DNA of 46,560 bases, from NCBI RefSeq assembly GCF_014764705.1, contig NZ_JACXXG010000031.1:1-46560 (forward strand). The letters run 5' to 3'. Below, piece by piece: positions 1 through 8,453 of this stretch. The notes beneath the pieces were generated by a model. It worked only from the letters and a program-made list of their open reading frames with translations, made no database searches and was not told the origin of the DNA. The position numbers were made by a program, and so were the translations under genes. Position 1 is the stretch's first letter. The number at the start of each line of letters is the position of its first letter. Origin of the DNA: Stutzerimonas kunmingensis. Its GTDB lineage: Bacteria; Pseudomonadota; Gammaproteobacteria; Pseudomonadales; Pseudomonadaceae.

Positions 1-132
1 ACCCTTGCCTTCAGCTAACACTTCCCCTTGCCGGGTGTGTAGAGGACTTTCACCTCCAAGTCGCCAGGCTCACCACCACAGTGAACCCGACAGCGCCAGT
101 CACGGCGCTACGCGCCATGCCTGGCGCGCCAC
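1..132 (-). mobile_element. Group IIC intron, 5' part (domain I), cut by window edge
   Basis: Read on the minus strand, this stretch starts with GTGGCGCGCCAGGCATGG, close to the 5' end of bacterial class C group II introns. It continues with the hallmark GGTGAAAGTCC segment and then GTTAGCTGAAGGCAAGGGT, both typical of domain I. It begins at base 132, directly after the T-run of the rpsA terminator. Class C introns are known to insert just downstream of intrinsic terminator hairpins, so the position fits. The start GTGGC departs slightly from the usual GUGYG. The intron-encoded reverse transcriptase and the 3' end would lie left of the window. I identified it by recognising motifs, not by folding. 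Confidence 0.8.
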
Positions 133-161
133 AAAAAAGGGCGACCGAAGTCGCCCTTTTT
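133..161. terminator. Bidirectional intrinsic terminator of rpsA
   Basis: A perfect 7-bp stem (GGGCGAC / GTCGCCC, 139-156) with a 4-nt loop is flanked by six A on the left and five T on the right, so it has a T-run on either strand. It lies 16 bp past the rpsA stop codon. It also appears to have been the target of the adjoining group IIC intron. Confidence 0.92.
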
Positions 162-177
162 CATGAAGAACCCGAAC

Positions 178-1860
178 TTAGTTCTGGTTTTCCATCTGAG
201 CACGGATCAGATCACCAATGGTGGTCGGGCCAGTGCTTTCTACGTCCTGCTTGGTGCGCAGCTCTTTCATCGCATCCTTTTCGTCTTCGACGTCTTTGGA
301 CTTGATGGACAGGCTGATCACGCGGGACTTGCGGTCGATGCTGATGATCTTGGCTTCAACTTCGTCGCCTTCCTTCAGCACGTTGCGCGCATCTTCAACG
401 CGGTCGCGGCTGATTTCGGAAGCTTTCAGAGTGGCTTCGATATCGTTGCCCAGATCGATGATGGCGCCTTTGGCGTCAACTTCTTTCACGGTACCGCGAA
501 CGATGCTGCCCTTGTCATTGACGGCGGCGTAGTTGGAGAACGGATCGTCTTCCAGCTGCTTGATGCCCAGGGAGATGCGCTCACGCTCCGGATCGACCGA
601 CAGGATGACGGTATCCAGCTCGTCGCCCTTCTTGAAGCGGCGAACGGCTTCTTCACCCGGCTCGTTCCAGGAGATGTCGGACAGGTGAACCAGGCCGTCG
701 ATGCCGCCGTCCAGACCAATGAAGATACCGAAATCGGTGATCGACTTGATGGTGCCGGAGATGCGGTCGCCCTTGTTGAACTGGCCAGAGAAGTCTTCCC
801 ATGGGTTGGACTTGCACTGCTTGATACCCAGGGAGATGCGACGACGCTCTTCGTCGATGTCCAGAACCATGACTTCCACTTCGTCGCCGACCTGTACGAC
901 CTTCGACGGGTGGATGTTCTTGTTGGTCCAATCCATTTCGGAAACGTGTACCAGACCTTCGACGCCTTCTTCCAGCTCGGCAAAGCAGCCGTAGTCGGTG
1001 AGGTTGGTGACGCGAGCCTGAACGCGGGTGCCTTCCGGGTAACGAGCCTTGATGGCAACCCATGGGTCTTCGCCCAGCTGCTTCAGGCCCAGCGATACAC
1101 GGTTGCGCTCGCGGTCGAACTTCAGAACCTTGACATCGATCTCGTCGCCAACGTTGACGATCTCCGACGGATGCTTGATACGCTTCCAGGCCATGTCGGT
1201 GATGTGCAGCAGACCATCGACGCCGCCCAGGTCAACGAACGCACCGTAGTCGGTGAGGTTCTTGACGATACCTTTGACCTGCTGACCTTCCTGCAGGGAC
1301 TCGAGCAGAGCTTCGCGCTCGGCGCTGTTCTCGGCTTCCAGTACGCTGCGGCGGGAAACGACAACGTTGTTGCGTTTCTGGTCAAGCTTGATGACCTTGA
1401 ACTCGAGCTCTTTGCCTTCCAGGTGGGTGGTGTCGCGCACAGGGCGGACATCGACCAGCGAACCCGGCAGGAACGCACGAATGCCGTTGACGTCGACGGT
1501 GAAGCCACCTTTGACTTTGCCGTTGATGACGCCCTTGACCACTTCTTCTGCAGCGAAAGCCGCTTCCAGAACAATCCAGGATTCCGCGCGCTTGGCTTTT
1601 TCACGGGACAGCTTGGTTTCGCCAAAGCCATCTTCAACCGCGTCCAGAGCAACGTGGACCTCGTCACCCACCTTGATGGTCAGCTCGCCCTGCTCGTTGT
1701 AGAACTGCTCGACCGGGATGACGCCCTCGGACTTGAGGCCGGCATGCACGGTGACCCAGTCACCGTCGATGTCGACCACGATGCCGGTGATGATGGCACC
1801 CGGCTGCATGTCGAGGGATTTAAGGCTTTCTTCAAATAGTTCTGCGAAGCTTTCGCTCAT
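178..1860 (-). CDS. rpsA: 30S ribosomal protein S1
   Basis: This is the largest ribosomal protein. It binds mRNA and helps the 30S subunit start translation on structured or weak-SD messages. The 560 residues match the usual Pseudomonas S1 length. The protein starts [13 protein letters not shown] and contains six consecutive S1 (OB-fold) repeats, with recurring [15 protein letters not shown] and ISLGIKQ signatures. The open frame extends 22 codons upstream. ATG at 1860 is preferred because it gives the conserved N-terminus and has AGCAGGA just upstream. The gene follows cmk in the same direction and ends in a strong hairpin terminator. Its long structured leader is consistent with S1 autoregulation, known in other gammaproteobacteria; that part is inference here. 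Confidence 0.98.
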   Translation of the reverse strand: MSESFAELFEESLKSLDMQPGAIITGIVVDIDGDWVTVHAGLKSEGVIPVEQFYNEQGELTIKVGDEVHVALDAVEDGFGETKLSREKAKRAESWIVLEAAFAAEEVVKGVINGKVKGGFTVDVNGIRAFLPGSLVDVRPVRDTTHLEGKELEFKVIKLDQKRNNVVVSRRSVLEAENSAEREALLESLQEGQQVKGIVKNLTDYGAFVDLGGVDGLLHITDMAWKRIKHPSEIVNVGDEIDVKVLKFDRERNRVSLGLKQLGEDPWVAIKARYPEGTRVQARVTNLTDYGCFAELEEGVEGLVHVSEMDWTNKNIHPSKVVQVGDEVEVMVLDIDEERRRISLGIKQCKSNPWEDFSGQFNKGDRISGTIKSITDFGIFIGLDGGIDGLVHLSDISWNEPGEEAVRRFKKGDELDTVILSVDPERERISLGIKQLEDDPFSNYAAVNDKGSIVRGTVKEVDAKGAIIDLGNDIEATLKASEISRDRVEDARNVLKEGDEVEAKIISIDRKSRVISLSIKSKDVEDEKDAMKELRTKQDVESTGPTTIGDLIRAQMENQN

Positions 1861-2053
1861 GTTGATTCCTGCTGTTTTCAGGCGAGAATCCGCCCAATCT
1901 CCACATTCCAGACAATGTGGGTTCATTCATATAAAAAAAGGCCTGTGGGACTGGATCTGGTCTCCCACATGCCTCCTTGTTAACGGCCCCGAGATGCACA
2001 GCCTGCTGGCTGTGCCTACTCAAGATCCGTTTGGCCGCCTTTCGGCGTTCCGA
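1861..2053 (-). promoter_or_regulatory. Structured rpsA leader / cmk-rpsA intergenic region
   Basis: The 193 bp between the cmk stop and the rpsA start hold at least three inverted repeats: GCACAGCC/GGCTGTGC at 1996-2015, a terminator-like hairpin at 1940-1973, and CCACATT/AATGTGG at 1901-1920. A weaker GGCG/CGCC pair lies nearer the start codon. In other gammaproteobacteria the rpsA leader folds into hairpins that S1 binds to repress its own translation, and these may play that role. I could not place a convincing -35/-10 pair. Confidence 0.55.
1933..1973 (-). terminator. Intrinsic terminator or attenuator between cmk and rpsA
   Basis: On the minus strand, GGCATGTGGGA pairs with TCCCACAGGCC (one mismatch, 12-nt loop) and is followed directly by seven T. 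It lies about 80 bp past the cmk stop and about 70 bp before the rpsA start. It could end the cmk transcript, or act as an attenuator inside the rpsA leader. Confidence 0.75.
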
Positions 2054-2743
2054 TCATCCAGCCAAATCGCGGTCGGCGACTTCGCTCAGAATCTTTTGCA
2101 ACACCTCATCAATGGAGAGTGTAGTGGAATCCAGTTGAACGGCATCATCTGCCGGCTTCAGCGGGGCCACCGCACGTTGGGTATCGCGCTCATCGCGCTC
2201 CCGAATCTCCTCAAGAAGACTCGCGAGATTAACATCATCGCCTCGCGCCTTCAACTGCAAGTAACGTCTGCGAGCACGCTCTTCCGCACTCGCGGTGAGG
2301 AATATCTTCAACGGCGCGTCGGGAAATACCACAGTACCCATATCACGCCCGTCCGCGACCAGTCCCGGTGCCTCGCGGAAGGCCTTCTGTCGCTGTAGCA
2401 AGGCGGTGCGAACCACCGGTAACGCTGCGACCTGGGATGCGCCGGCGCCAACCTGCTCGTTACGGATCGACTCGGTGACCTCCTCCCCCTCCAGAATGAT
2501 GATCATGCCGTGCCCATCGCGTGCGGCACCAAACTGGACATCGAGGTGCTCGGCGAGCACCTTCAGCGCTTCTTCGTTGGTCAGATCGACCCCGTGATTG
2601 CGCGCTGCGAATGCCAGCAGGCGATACAAGGCACCGGAGTCGAGGAAATTCCAGCCAAGCCTGCCCGCGAGCAAGGCTGCAACTGTGCCTTTCCCCGAGC
2701 CACTCGGCCCATCGATGGTGATGACCGGAACGGGCCTGATCAT
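2054..2743 (-). CDS. cmk: Cytidylate kinase
   Basis: It phosphorylates CMP and dCMP to the diphosphates with ATP, in pyrimidine nucleotide salvage. The 229 residues match the family length. The P-loop GPSGSGKGT is at residues 12-20, followed by LDSGALYR. The [13 protein letters not shown] and ARRRYLQL segments are typical of CMP kinase. ATG at 2743 overlaps the stop of the tyrA-aroA fusion by four bases (ATGA), so translation is probably coupled. The order aroA, cmk, rpsA is conserved in pseudomonads. Confidence 0.97.
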   Translation of the reverse strand: MIRPVPVITIDGPSGSGKGTVAALLAGRLGWNFLDSGALYRLLAFAARNHGVDLTNEEALKVLAEHLDVQFGAARDGHGMIIILEGEEVTESIRNEQVGAGASQVAALPVVRTALLQRQKAFREAPGLVADGRDMGTVVFPDAPLKIFLTASAEERARRRYLQLKARGDDVNLASLLEEIRERDERDTQRAVAPLKPADDAVQLDSTTLSIDEVLQKILSEVADRDLAG

Positions 2744-4983
2744 GAATCACCCTCCGAATGTACCTGCATGCCGGCGCGCTGCGCCAAGGAGAGGAAGTTG
2801 GGGAACGACGTCGCCACGTTGGCGCAATCATGGATTCGAATCGGGCCATTGGCTCGCAGCGCAGCCACACTGAAGGACATCGCGATGCGGTGATCGCCAT
2901 GCGCCCAGACTTCACCGGAACCGATCGCACCACCTTCGATGACAATTCCGTCCGGGGTCGGTTCAGCCTTGACCCCCAGTGTCTGCAGCCCGTCCGCCAT
3001 GACCTGGATGCGGTCAGACTCCTTGACCCGCAGCTCTTCGGCACCGCGCAACGTAGTACGACCTTCCGCGCAGGCCGCAGCCACGAAGAGCACCGGGAAC
3101 TCGTCGATCGCCAGCGGAACCAGGTCCTCGGGAATGTCGATACCCTTGAGCTGCGCGCCACGCACGCGAATATCCGCCACCGGCTCGCCGCCCACCTCGC
3201 GCGGGTTCTCCAGAGAGATGTCGCCGCCCATCAACTTCAGAATGTCGATCACGCCGGTACGGGTCGGATTCACGCCGACATGCTCGAGCACGATCTCCGA
3301 ACCCTGCGCAATGCTCGCCGCCACCATGAAGAATGCCGCTGAAGAAATATCGGCAGGCACTTCAATATGAGTACCACGCAGCTTGTGCCCTGGCTCGACA
3401 ACCGCAGTACTGCCCTTGACGGTCACCGGATAGCCGAAACCGCGAAGCATCCGCTCGGTGTGATCACGCGTCGGAGCCGGTTCGGTTACCGAGGTCTGAT
3501 CAGCTGCATACAGGCCGGCCAGTAACAGGCAGGACTTGACCTGCGCGCTGGCCATCGGCATTTCGTAATGCATGCCGGACAGACGCTGGCCGCCGCGAAT
3601 GGTCAGCGGCGGACGCCCTTCCGGTGCCGTCTCGATAACGGCTCCCATCTCACGCAGCGGCTTGGCGACGCGGTTCATCGGCCGTTTGGAGAGGGACGCA
3701 TCACCCGTCAACGTCGTATCGAACGGCTGCGCCGCGAGCAAACCGGACAGCAGCCGCATGGAGGTTCCTGAGTTGCCCAGGTAGATCGGCCCGGGCGGGG
3801 CCTTGAGGCCGTGCAGACCGACACCATGGACCGTCACGCGCCCCTGATGCGGACCCTCGATGACGACGCCCATGTCCCGGAACGCCTGAATGGTCGCCAG
3901 AGCATCTTCGCCTTCCAGGAAGCCTTCGACTTCCGTCACGCCCTCGGCAAGGGAGCCGAGCATGATCGAGCGATGAGAAATGGATTTGTCGCCTGGCACA
4001 CGCAGATGGCCGGTCAGGCTGCCGCCAGGGTTGGCGAGGAAAACGAGGTCATTGGAATGCATAACGTCCACATAGGCTCGGCGAGCCAGTATTTTGCTGA
4101 AATGTTCCCGGGCAGCCTTGGCGCGAGTGAAAACGCCCAACAGCTTGTGCCCGTCTCCTTCATCGACCGCGGCGCGCAGCGCGTCGAGGTCGGCACGAAA
4201 ATCGTCCAGGGTATGCAGCACTGCCTCGCGGTTCGCGAGAAAGATGTCGTGCCACATCACCGGATCGCTACCGGCGATACGGGTGAAATCGCGAAAACCA
4301 CCTGCCGCGTAGCGGAATATCTCGAGATTCTCATGGCGCTTGGCGAGCGAATCAACCAGTCCGAAGGCCAGCAGATGCGGTAAATGACTAGTGGCAGCCA
4401 GCACCTCATCGTGATGCGTCACCTCCATATGCTCGACATCCGCACCCAGCGCCGACCAGAGCTTGCTCACCAGGGTGAGCGCTTGCGGATCGGTATTTTC
4501 CAGCGGCGTCAGGATCACCTTGTGCCGTCGAAACAGCGTGCTGTTCGCCGCCGTCACGCCACTGAGTTCGGAGCCGGCGATGGGGTGGCCAGGCACGAAC
4601 CTTGGTGGCATGTTGCCGAACACTTTACGCGCACAGCGCACGACATTGCCCTTGGCGCTGCCGACGTCAGTGATCACTGCGTCGCCCAGTTCGAGCTTCG
4701 CCAGTTCACCAAGCAGCCGCTCCAGCGCAAGGATAGGCGTCGCAAGCTGAATTACGTCAGCCCCATGACAAGCCTCGGCGAGCGTGTCGGCGCAGCGATC
4801 CACCACGCCCAGTTCGACCGCCAGCTCACGCGAGCGTGCATCCAGATCGAAGCCGACCACCTCGCGACAAAGGCCAGCCTCACGCAAGCCCTTGGCGAAC
4901 GAGCCGCCAATCAGGCCAAGTCCGATCACAACCAGGCGATTCACAATCGGCGAAGGCTGCTGCGCGTGACGAGCGTGATTCAC
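2740..4983 (-). CDS. tyrA-aroA: Bifunctional prephenate dehydrogenase / 3-phosphoshikimate 1-carboxyvinyltransferase (TyrA-AroA fusion)
   Basis: Two steps of aromatic amino-acid synthesis are joined in 747 residues. The N-terminal part (about 15-300) is TyrA-type prephenate/arogenate dehydrogenase with the Rossmann motif [16 protein letters not shown] near 18-33. The C-terminal part (from about 315) is AroA (EPSP synthase) with [10 protein letters not shown] near 331, [13 protein letters not shown], and RVKESDRI near the end. This fusion is normal in Pseudomonas. The start is GTG at 4983, overlapping the hisC stop by four bases (GTGA). An internal start nearer the Rossmann motif is possible. 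The stop overlaps cmk. Confidence 0.96.
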   Translation of the reverse strand: MNHARHAQQPSPIVNRLVVIGLGLIGGSFAKGLREAGLCREVVGFDLDARSRELAVELGVVDRCADTLAEACHGADVIQLATPILALERLLGELAKLELGDAVITDVGSAKGNVVRCARKVFGNMPPRFVPGHPIAGSELSGVTAANSTLFRRHKVILTPLENTDPQALTLVSKLWSALGADVEHMEVTHHDEVLAATSHLPHLLAFGLVDSLAKRHENLEIFRYAAGGFRDFTRIAGSDPVMWHDIFLANREAVLHTLDDFRADLDALRAAVDEGDGHKLLGVFTRAKAAREHFSKILARRAYVDVMHSNDLVFLANPGGSLTGHLRVPGDKSISHRSIMLGSLAEGVTEVEGFLEGEDALATIQAFRDMGVVIEGPHQGRVTVHGVGLHGLKAPPGPIYLGNSGTSMRLLSGLLAAQPFDTTLTGDASLSKRPMNRVAKPLREMGAVIETAPEGRPPLTIRGGQRLSGMHYEMPMASAQVKSCLLLAGLYAADQTSVTEPAPTRDHTERMLRGFGYPVTVKGSTAVVEPGHKLRGTHIEVPADISSAAFFMVAASIAQGSEIVLEHVGVNPTRTGVIDILKLMGGDISLENPREVGGEPVADIRVRGAQLKGIDIPEDLVPLAIDEFPVLFVAAACAEGRTTLRGAEELRVKESDRIQVMADGLQTLGVKAEPTPDGIVIEGGAIGSGEVWAHGDHRIAMSFSVAALRANGPIRIHDCANVATSFPNFLSLAQRAGMQVHSEGDS

Positions 4984-6089
4984 TGAGCGAGTACCTGGCG
5001 CAGCACATCGAGAAAGCGTGCATTTTCCTGCTCGGTGCCAATTGAGATACGCAGGAATGTTGGCATACCGTATCCGGCCGCAGGACGCACAATCACCCCT
5101 TCGCGCAACAGCGCCTGATTGATCGGCGCAGCGTCACGGGCGAAGTCCACCGCGATGAAGTTGCCCCGCGAAGGGATCCACTCCAGTCCCAGCTGACGGA
5201 AACCCGTTTCCAGCTGAAGCATCCCGGCATCATTCGCCTTGCGGCTGGCAAGCAGGTAATCGACGTCATCCAGCGCTGCGCAAGCCGCCGTCAGTGCCAG
5301 ACTGTTCACGTTGAATGGCTGCCTGACGCGATTCAGCACATCGGCGATCACCGGCGAACTGATCGCGTAGCCGACCCGCAGCGCAGCAAGCCCATAAGCC
5401 TTGGAGAAGGTGCGCGAAACCAGCAGGTTCGGATAGTCGGCCAGAAACGCCAGGCCATCCGGCAACTCCTGCCCTTCGGCATATTCGATGTAGGCCTCGT
5501 CCAGCACCACCAGAACACGCTCCGGTACGCGCGCGAGAAATCCACCCAGCGCAGCAGCATCGAACCAGGTTCCGGTGGGATTGTTGGGGTTGGCGACGAA
5601 AACCACGCGGGTATTCTCGTCGATGGCCGCCGCCATTGCGTCGAGGTCGTGCCCCCAGCTCCTGGCCGGCACGGCACGTCCCTCGGACCCGACCGCCTGC
5701 GTCGCGATCGGATAGACAGCGAAGGCATGCTCGCTGAACACGGCGTTGAGTCCCGGAGCCAGATAGGCGCGCGCAACCAGTTCAAGAATGTCGTTGGAAC
5801 CATTGCCCAGGGTGACTTGATTGATTCCGACCGAATAGCGCTCGGCAAGTCGCTGCTTGAGCGCGAAGCCGTTGCCGTCCGGGTAGCGGGTCAACTCCGA
5901 AAGCTCAGCCCTGATCGCATCAAGCACTTTCGGGCTTGGCCCCAGCGGGTTCTCGTTACTGGCCAGCTTGACGATTCCTGCGGGGTCCAAACTCAGCTCG
6001 CGCGCCAGTTCTTCAACCGGCTTGCCCGGTACGTACGGCGACAGCTTCTGCACCCCTGGCTGCGCCAGGGCGAGGAAATCACAACTCAT
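4980..6089 (-). CDS. hisC: Histidinol-phosphate / aromatic aminotransferase
   Basis: This PLP enzyme transaminates histidinol phosphate in histidine synthesis. Copies in this aromatic gene block (HisC2 type in P. aeruginosa) may also act on aromatic substrates. It has 369 residues, with LASNENPLGPSP near the start, FVANPNNPTG, VLDEAYIEY, and the PLP-lysine segment SRTFSKAYGLAALRVGY. ATG at 6089 has CTGAGG upstream. It lies between pheA and tyrA-aroA and overlaps the latter by four bases. The 79-bp gap to pheA holds only short repeated GCCTGAGG-type sequence. Confidence 0.95.
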   Translation of the reverse strand: MSCDFLALAQPGVQKLSPYVPGKPVEELARELSLDPAGIVKLASNENPLGPSPKVLDAIRAELSELTRYPDGNGFALKQRLAERYSVGINQVTLGNGSNDILELVARAYLAPGLNAVFSEHAFAVYPIATQAVGSEGRAVPARSWGHDLDAMAAAIDENTRVVFVANPNNPTGTWFDAAALGGFLARVPERVLVVLDEAYIEYAEGQELPDGLAFLADYPNLLVSRTFSKAYGLAALRVGYAISSPVIADVLNRVRQPFNVNSLALTAACAALDDVDYLLASRKANDAGMLQLETGFRQLGLEWIPSRGNFIAVDFARDAAPINQALLREGVIVRPAAGYGMPTFLRISIGTEQENARFLDVLRQVLAQ

Positions 6090-6168
6090 AACAAAACCTC
6101 AGGCTGCAGGCCTCAGGCGGCAGGTACAAGCCGGTCGCCTGCCCCACTGCCGCGACCTGAAGCCGCAA

Positions 6169-7266
6169 TTAAAGAACCGCTTTGGGGTAGGAACCCAACA
6201 CCTTAAGAGCCACAGCTTCCTGCCCGAGCTTCTCCAGAGCATCCTTGATCAGCGGATCCTGGTGGTGACCCAGGAAATCGATGAAGAACACGTAGGTCCA
6301 CTTGCCGCTGCGCGACGGCCGCGTTTCGATTCGAGTAAGGTCGATGCCGTTGGCATGAAACGGCACCAGCAGCTCGTGCAAGGCGCCTGGCTTGTTGCGC
6401 ATCGAGACGATTATTGAGGTCTTGTCATCGCCGGTCGGCGGCACCTCCTGGCTACCGATAATCAGGAATCGCGTGGAGTTGTCCGGGCGGTCCTCAATCT
6501 TCTCGGCCAGCTTGGTCAGACCGTAGAGCTGGGCAGCCATGTCGCCGGCGATGGCCGCCGAATTCCACTCGCTCTTGACCCGCTTGGCCGCATCCGCATT
6601 GCTGGAAACCGCTACGCGCTCGACATTCGGGTAGTGGGCATCAAGCCACTTGCGGCACTGCGCCAGCGATTGCGCGTGGGAGTAGATGCGCGTGATCCGA
6701 TCAGTCTTGGTCGTCTCGCCCACCAACAAATGGTGGTGGATACGCAGCTCCACTTCGCCGCAGATCACGATGTCGTGCTCGAGGAAGCTGTCCAGCGTGT
6801 GATTGACTGCACCTTCGGTGGAGTTCTCCACCGGCACTACGCCGAAATTCACAGCCCCCGCCACAACCTCGCGGAACACCTCATCAATGGCTGCCATTGG
6901 CGTACTGATGACCGCATGGCCGAAATGCTTGAGCGCCGCAGCCTGGGAGAAGGTACCCTCTGGGCCGAGATAGGCAACCCGGAGCGGCTGTTCCAGGGCC
7001 AGGCAGGACGACATGATCTCGCGGAACAGACGCGCCATCTCCTCGTTATCGAGCGGCCCGCGGTTGAGCTCCATGATGTGCTTGAGCACCCAGGCTTCGC
7101 GCTCCGGACGGTAGAACACCGCGGACTCGCCCTCGGCCAGCGCCGCGGTCTTGACCCGGGCGACTTCCTGGGCACAGCGGGCGCGCTCGCTGATCAGAAC
7201 GAGAATGCGCTCGTCGAGGCTGTCGATTCGAACCCGCAGGGCCTTCAACTGATCGGCGTCGCTCAT
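6169..7266 (-). CDS. pheA: Bifunctional chorismate mutase / prephenate dehydratase (P-protein)
   Basis: It converts chorismate to prephenate and then phenylpyruvate, the committed route to phenylalanine. The 365 residues carry an N-terminal AroQ-type mutase (about 1-90, LRVRIDSLDERIL), a prephenate dehydratase domain (about 95-275, starting YLGPEGTFS and ending in the DNSTRFLIIG catalytic segment), and a C-terminal ACT domain (about 280-360) with GALHELLVPF and ETRPSR for feedback binding of phenylalanine. The ATG shares one base with the serC stop (TGATG), which implies translational coupling. Confidence 0.97.
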   Translation of the reverse strand: MSDADQLKALRVRIDSLDERILVLISERARCAQEVARVKTAALAEGESAVFYRPEREAWVLKHIMELNRGPLDNEEMARLFREIMSSCLALEQPLRVAYLGPEGTFSQAAALKHFGHAVISTPMAAIDEVFREVVAGAVNFGVVPVENSTEGAVNHTLDSFLEHDIVICGEVELRIHHHLLVGETTKTDRITRIYSHAQSLAQCRKWLDAHYPNVERVAVSSNADAAKRVKSEWNSAAIAGDMAAQLYGLTKLAEKIEDRPDNSTRFLIIGSQEVPPTGDDKTSIIVSMRNKPGALHELLVPFHANGIDLTRIETRPSRSGKWTYVFFIDFLGHHQDPLIKDALEKLGQEAVALKVLGSYPKAVL

Positions 7267-8351
7267 CAGCCGTGCTCCTTCTCGAACTCGGCCATGTAGG
7301 CCACCAGCGCTTCGACCGCATCCAGGCCTACGGCGTTGTAGATAGAAGCGCGCATGCCACCCACGGAGCGATGCCCTTTGAGGTTCAACAGGCCACGCGC
7401 GTCGGCGCCGGCCAGGAACACCTTGTCCAGACGCTCATCGGCCAGACGGAACGGAACGTTCATCCACGAACGCGCATTGATGGCGATCGGGTTGGTGTAG
7501 AAATCGCTGGCATCGATGGCACCGTAGAGCATGTCCTTCTTGGCGCGGTTGCGCTGCTCCATCGCCTCGACGCCGCCCTGCTCCTTCAGCCACTCGAAGA
7601 CCAGCCCCGAGAGATACCAGGAAAAGGTTGCCGGCGTGTTGTACATCGAGCCGTTATCCGCCGCGACCTTGTAGTCGAGCATGGTCGGGCAAGCGGAACG
7701 CGCATGGCCGAGCAAGTCTTCACGAACGATGACGACCACCAGCCCGGATGGCCCGATGTTCTTCTGTGCTCCGGCGTAGATCAGGCCGAACTGCGAGACG
7801 TCGATGGTCCGCGACAGAATGTCCGAGGACATGTCGACGACCAGCGGCGTATCGCCGAGATCCGGAATCCAATCGAACTGCAGGCCGCCAATGGTCTCAT
7901 TGCTCGCGTAGTGCAGGTACGCCGCGTGCTCGCTCAACTGCCAGTCGTTCTGTCCTGGAATGGCGAAATAATCGAGGGGTTTGGCGCTGGCCGCCACGTT
8001 GACGTTACCGAAACGACGCGCCTCTTCGATCGCCTTGCGCGACCAGATGCCGGTATCGATGTAGTCGGCAACACCATCTTCCGGCAGCAGGTTCAGCGGA
8101 ATCTCGGCAAACTGCTGGCTGGCGCCCCCCTGGAGGAACAGCACCTTGTAGTTCGACGGAATCGCCAGCAGGTCGCGCAGATCCTGTTCGGCCTTTTCGG
8201 CGATAGCGGTGTATTCGTCGCTACGGTGACTCATCTCCATGACCGACAGGCCCTTGCCATGCCAGTCGAGAAGCTCCGCCTGGGCACGCTGAAGGACGGC
8301 TTCGGGAAGCGCAGCCGGACCGGCACAGAAGTTAAAGGCGCGTTTGCTCAC
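7266..8351 (-). CDS. serC: Phosphoserine aminotransferase
   Basis: A PLP enzyme of serine synthesis (3-phosphohydroxypyruvate to phosphoserine) that also serves pyridoxal phosphate synthesis. It has 361 residues, starting SKRAFNFCAGPAALPE. FLQGGASQQF and the PLP-lysine segment YAGAQKNIGPSG are present, and RASIYNA lies near the end. The open frame runs further upstream, but GTG at 8351 gives the family N-terminus and has GAGAG upstream. The gene lies 102 bp after gyrA and is joined to pheA, an order conserved in Pseudomonas. Confidence 0.96.
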   Translation of the reverse strand: MSKRAFNFCAGPAALPEAVLQRAQAELLDWHGKGLSVMEMSHRSDEYTAIAEKAEQDLRDLLAIPSNYKVLFLQGGASQQFAEIPLNLLPEDGVADYIDTGIWSRKAIEEARRFGNVNVAASAKPLDYFAIPGQNDWQLSEHAAYLHYASNETIGGLQFDWIPDLGDTPLVVDMSSDILSRTIDVSQFGLIYAGAQKNIGPSGLVVVIVREDLLGHARSACPTMLDYKVAADNGSMYNTPATFSWYLSGLVFEWLKEQGGVEAMEQRNRAKKDMLYGAIDASDFYTNPIAINARSWMNVPFRLADERLDKVFLAGADARGLLNLKGHRSVGGMRASIYNAVGLDAVEALVAYMAEFEKEHG

Positions 8352-8453
8352 TGCTGTTCTCTCGCTCTTGCTCGATATTGAATCCCGCGGCGCGGCGACC
8401 GGTACCTCTACCGTCCGCCGCGCTACCACCTGATTGCGGATTGCTTTCGCCGA

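Noticed and set aside
163..1839. Long plus-strand open frame opposite rpsA
   Set aside because: It mirrors the rpsA codons and has no recognisable domain; a high-G+C antisense shadow.
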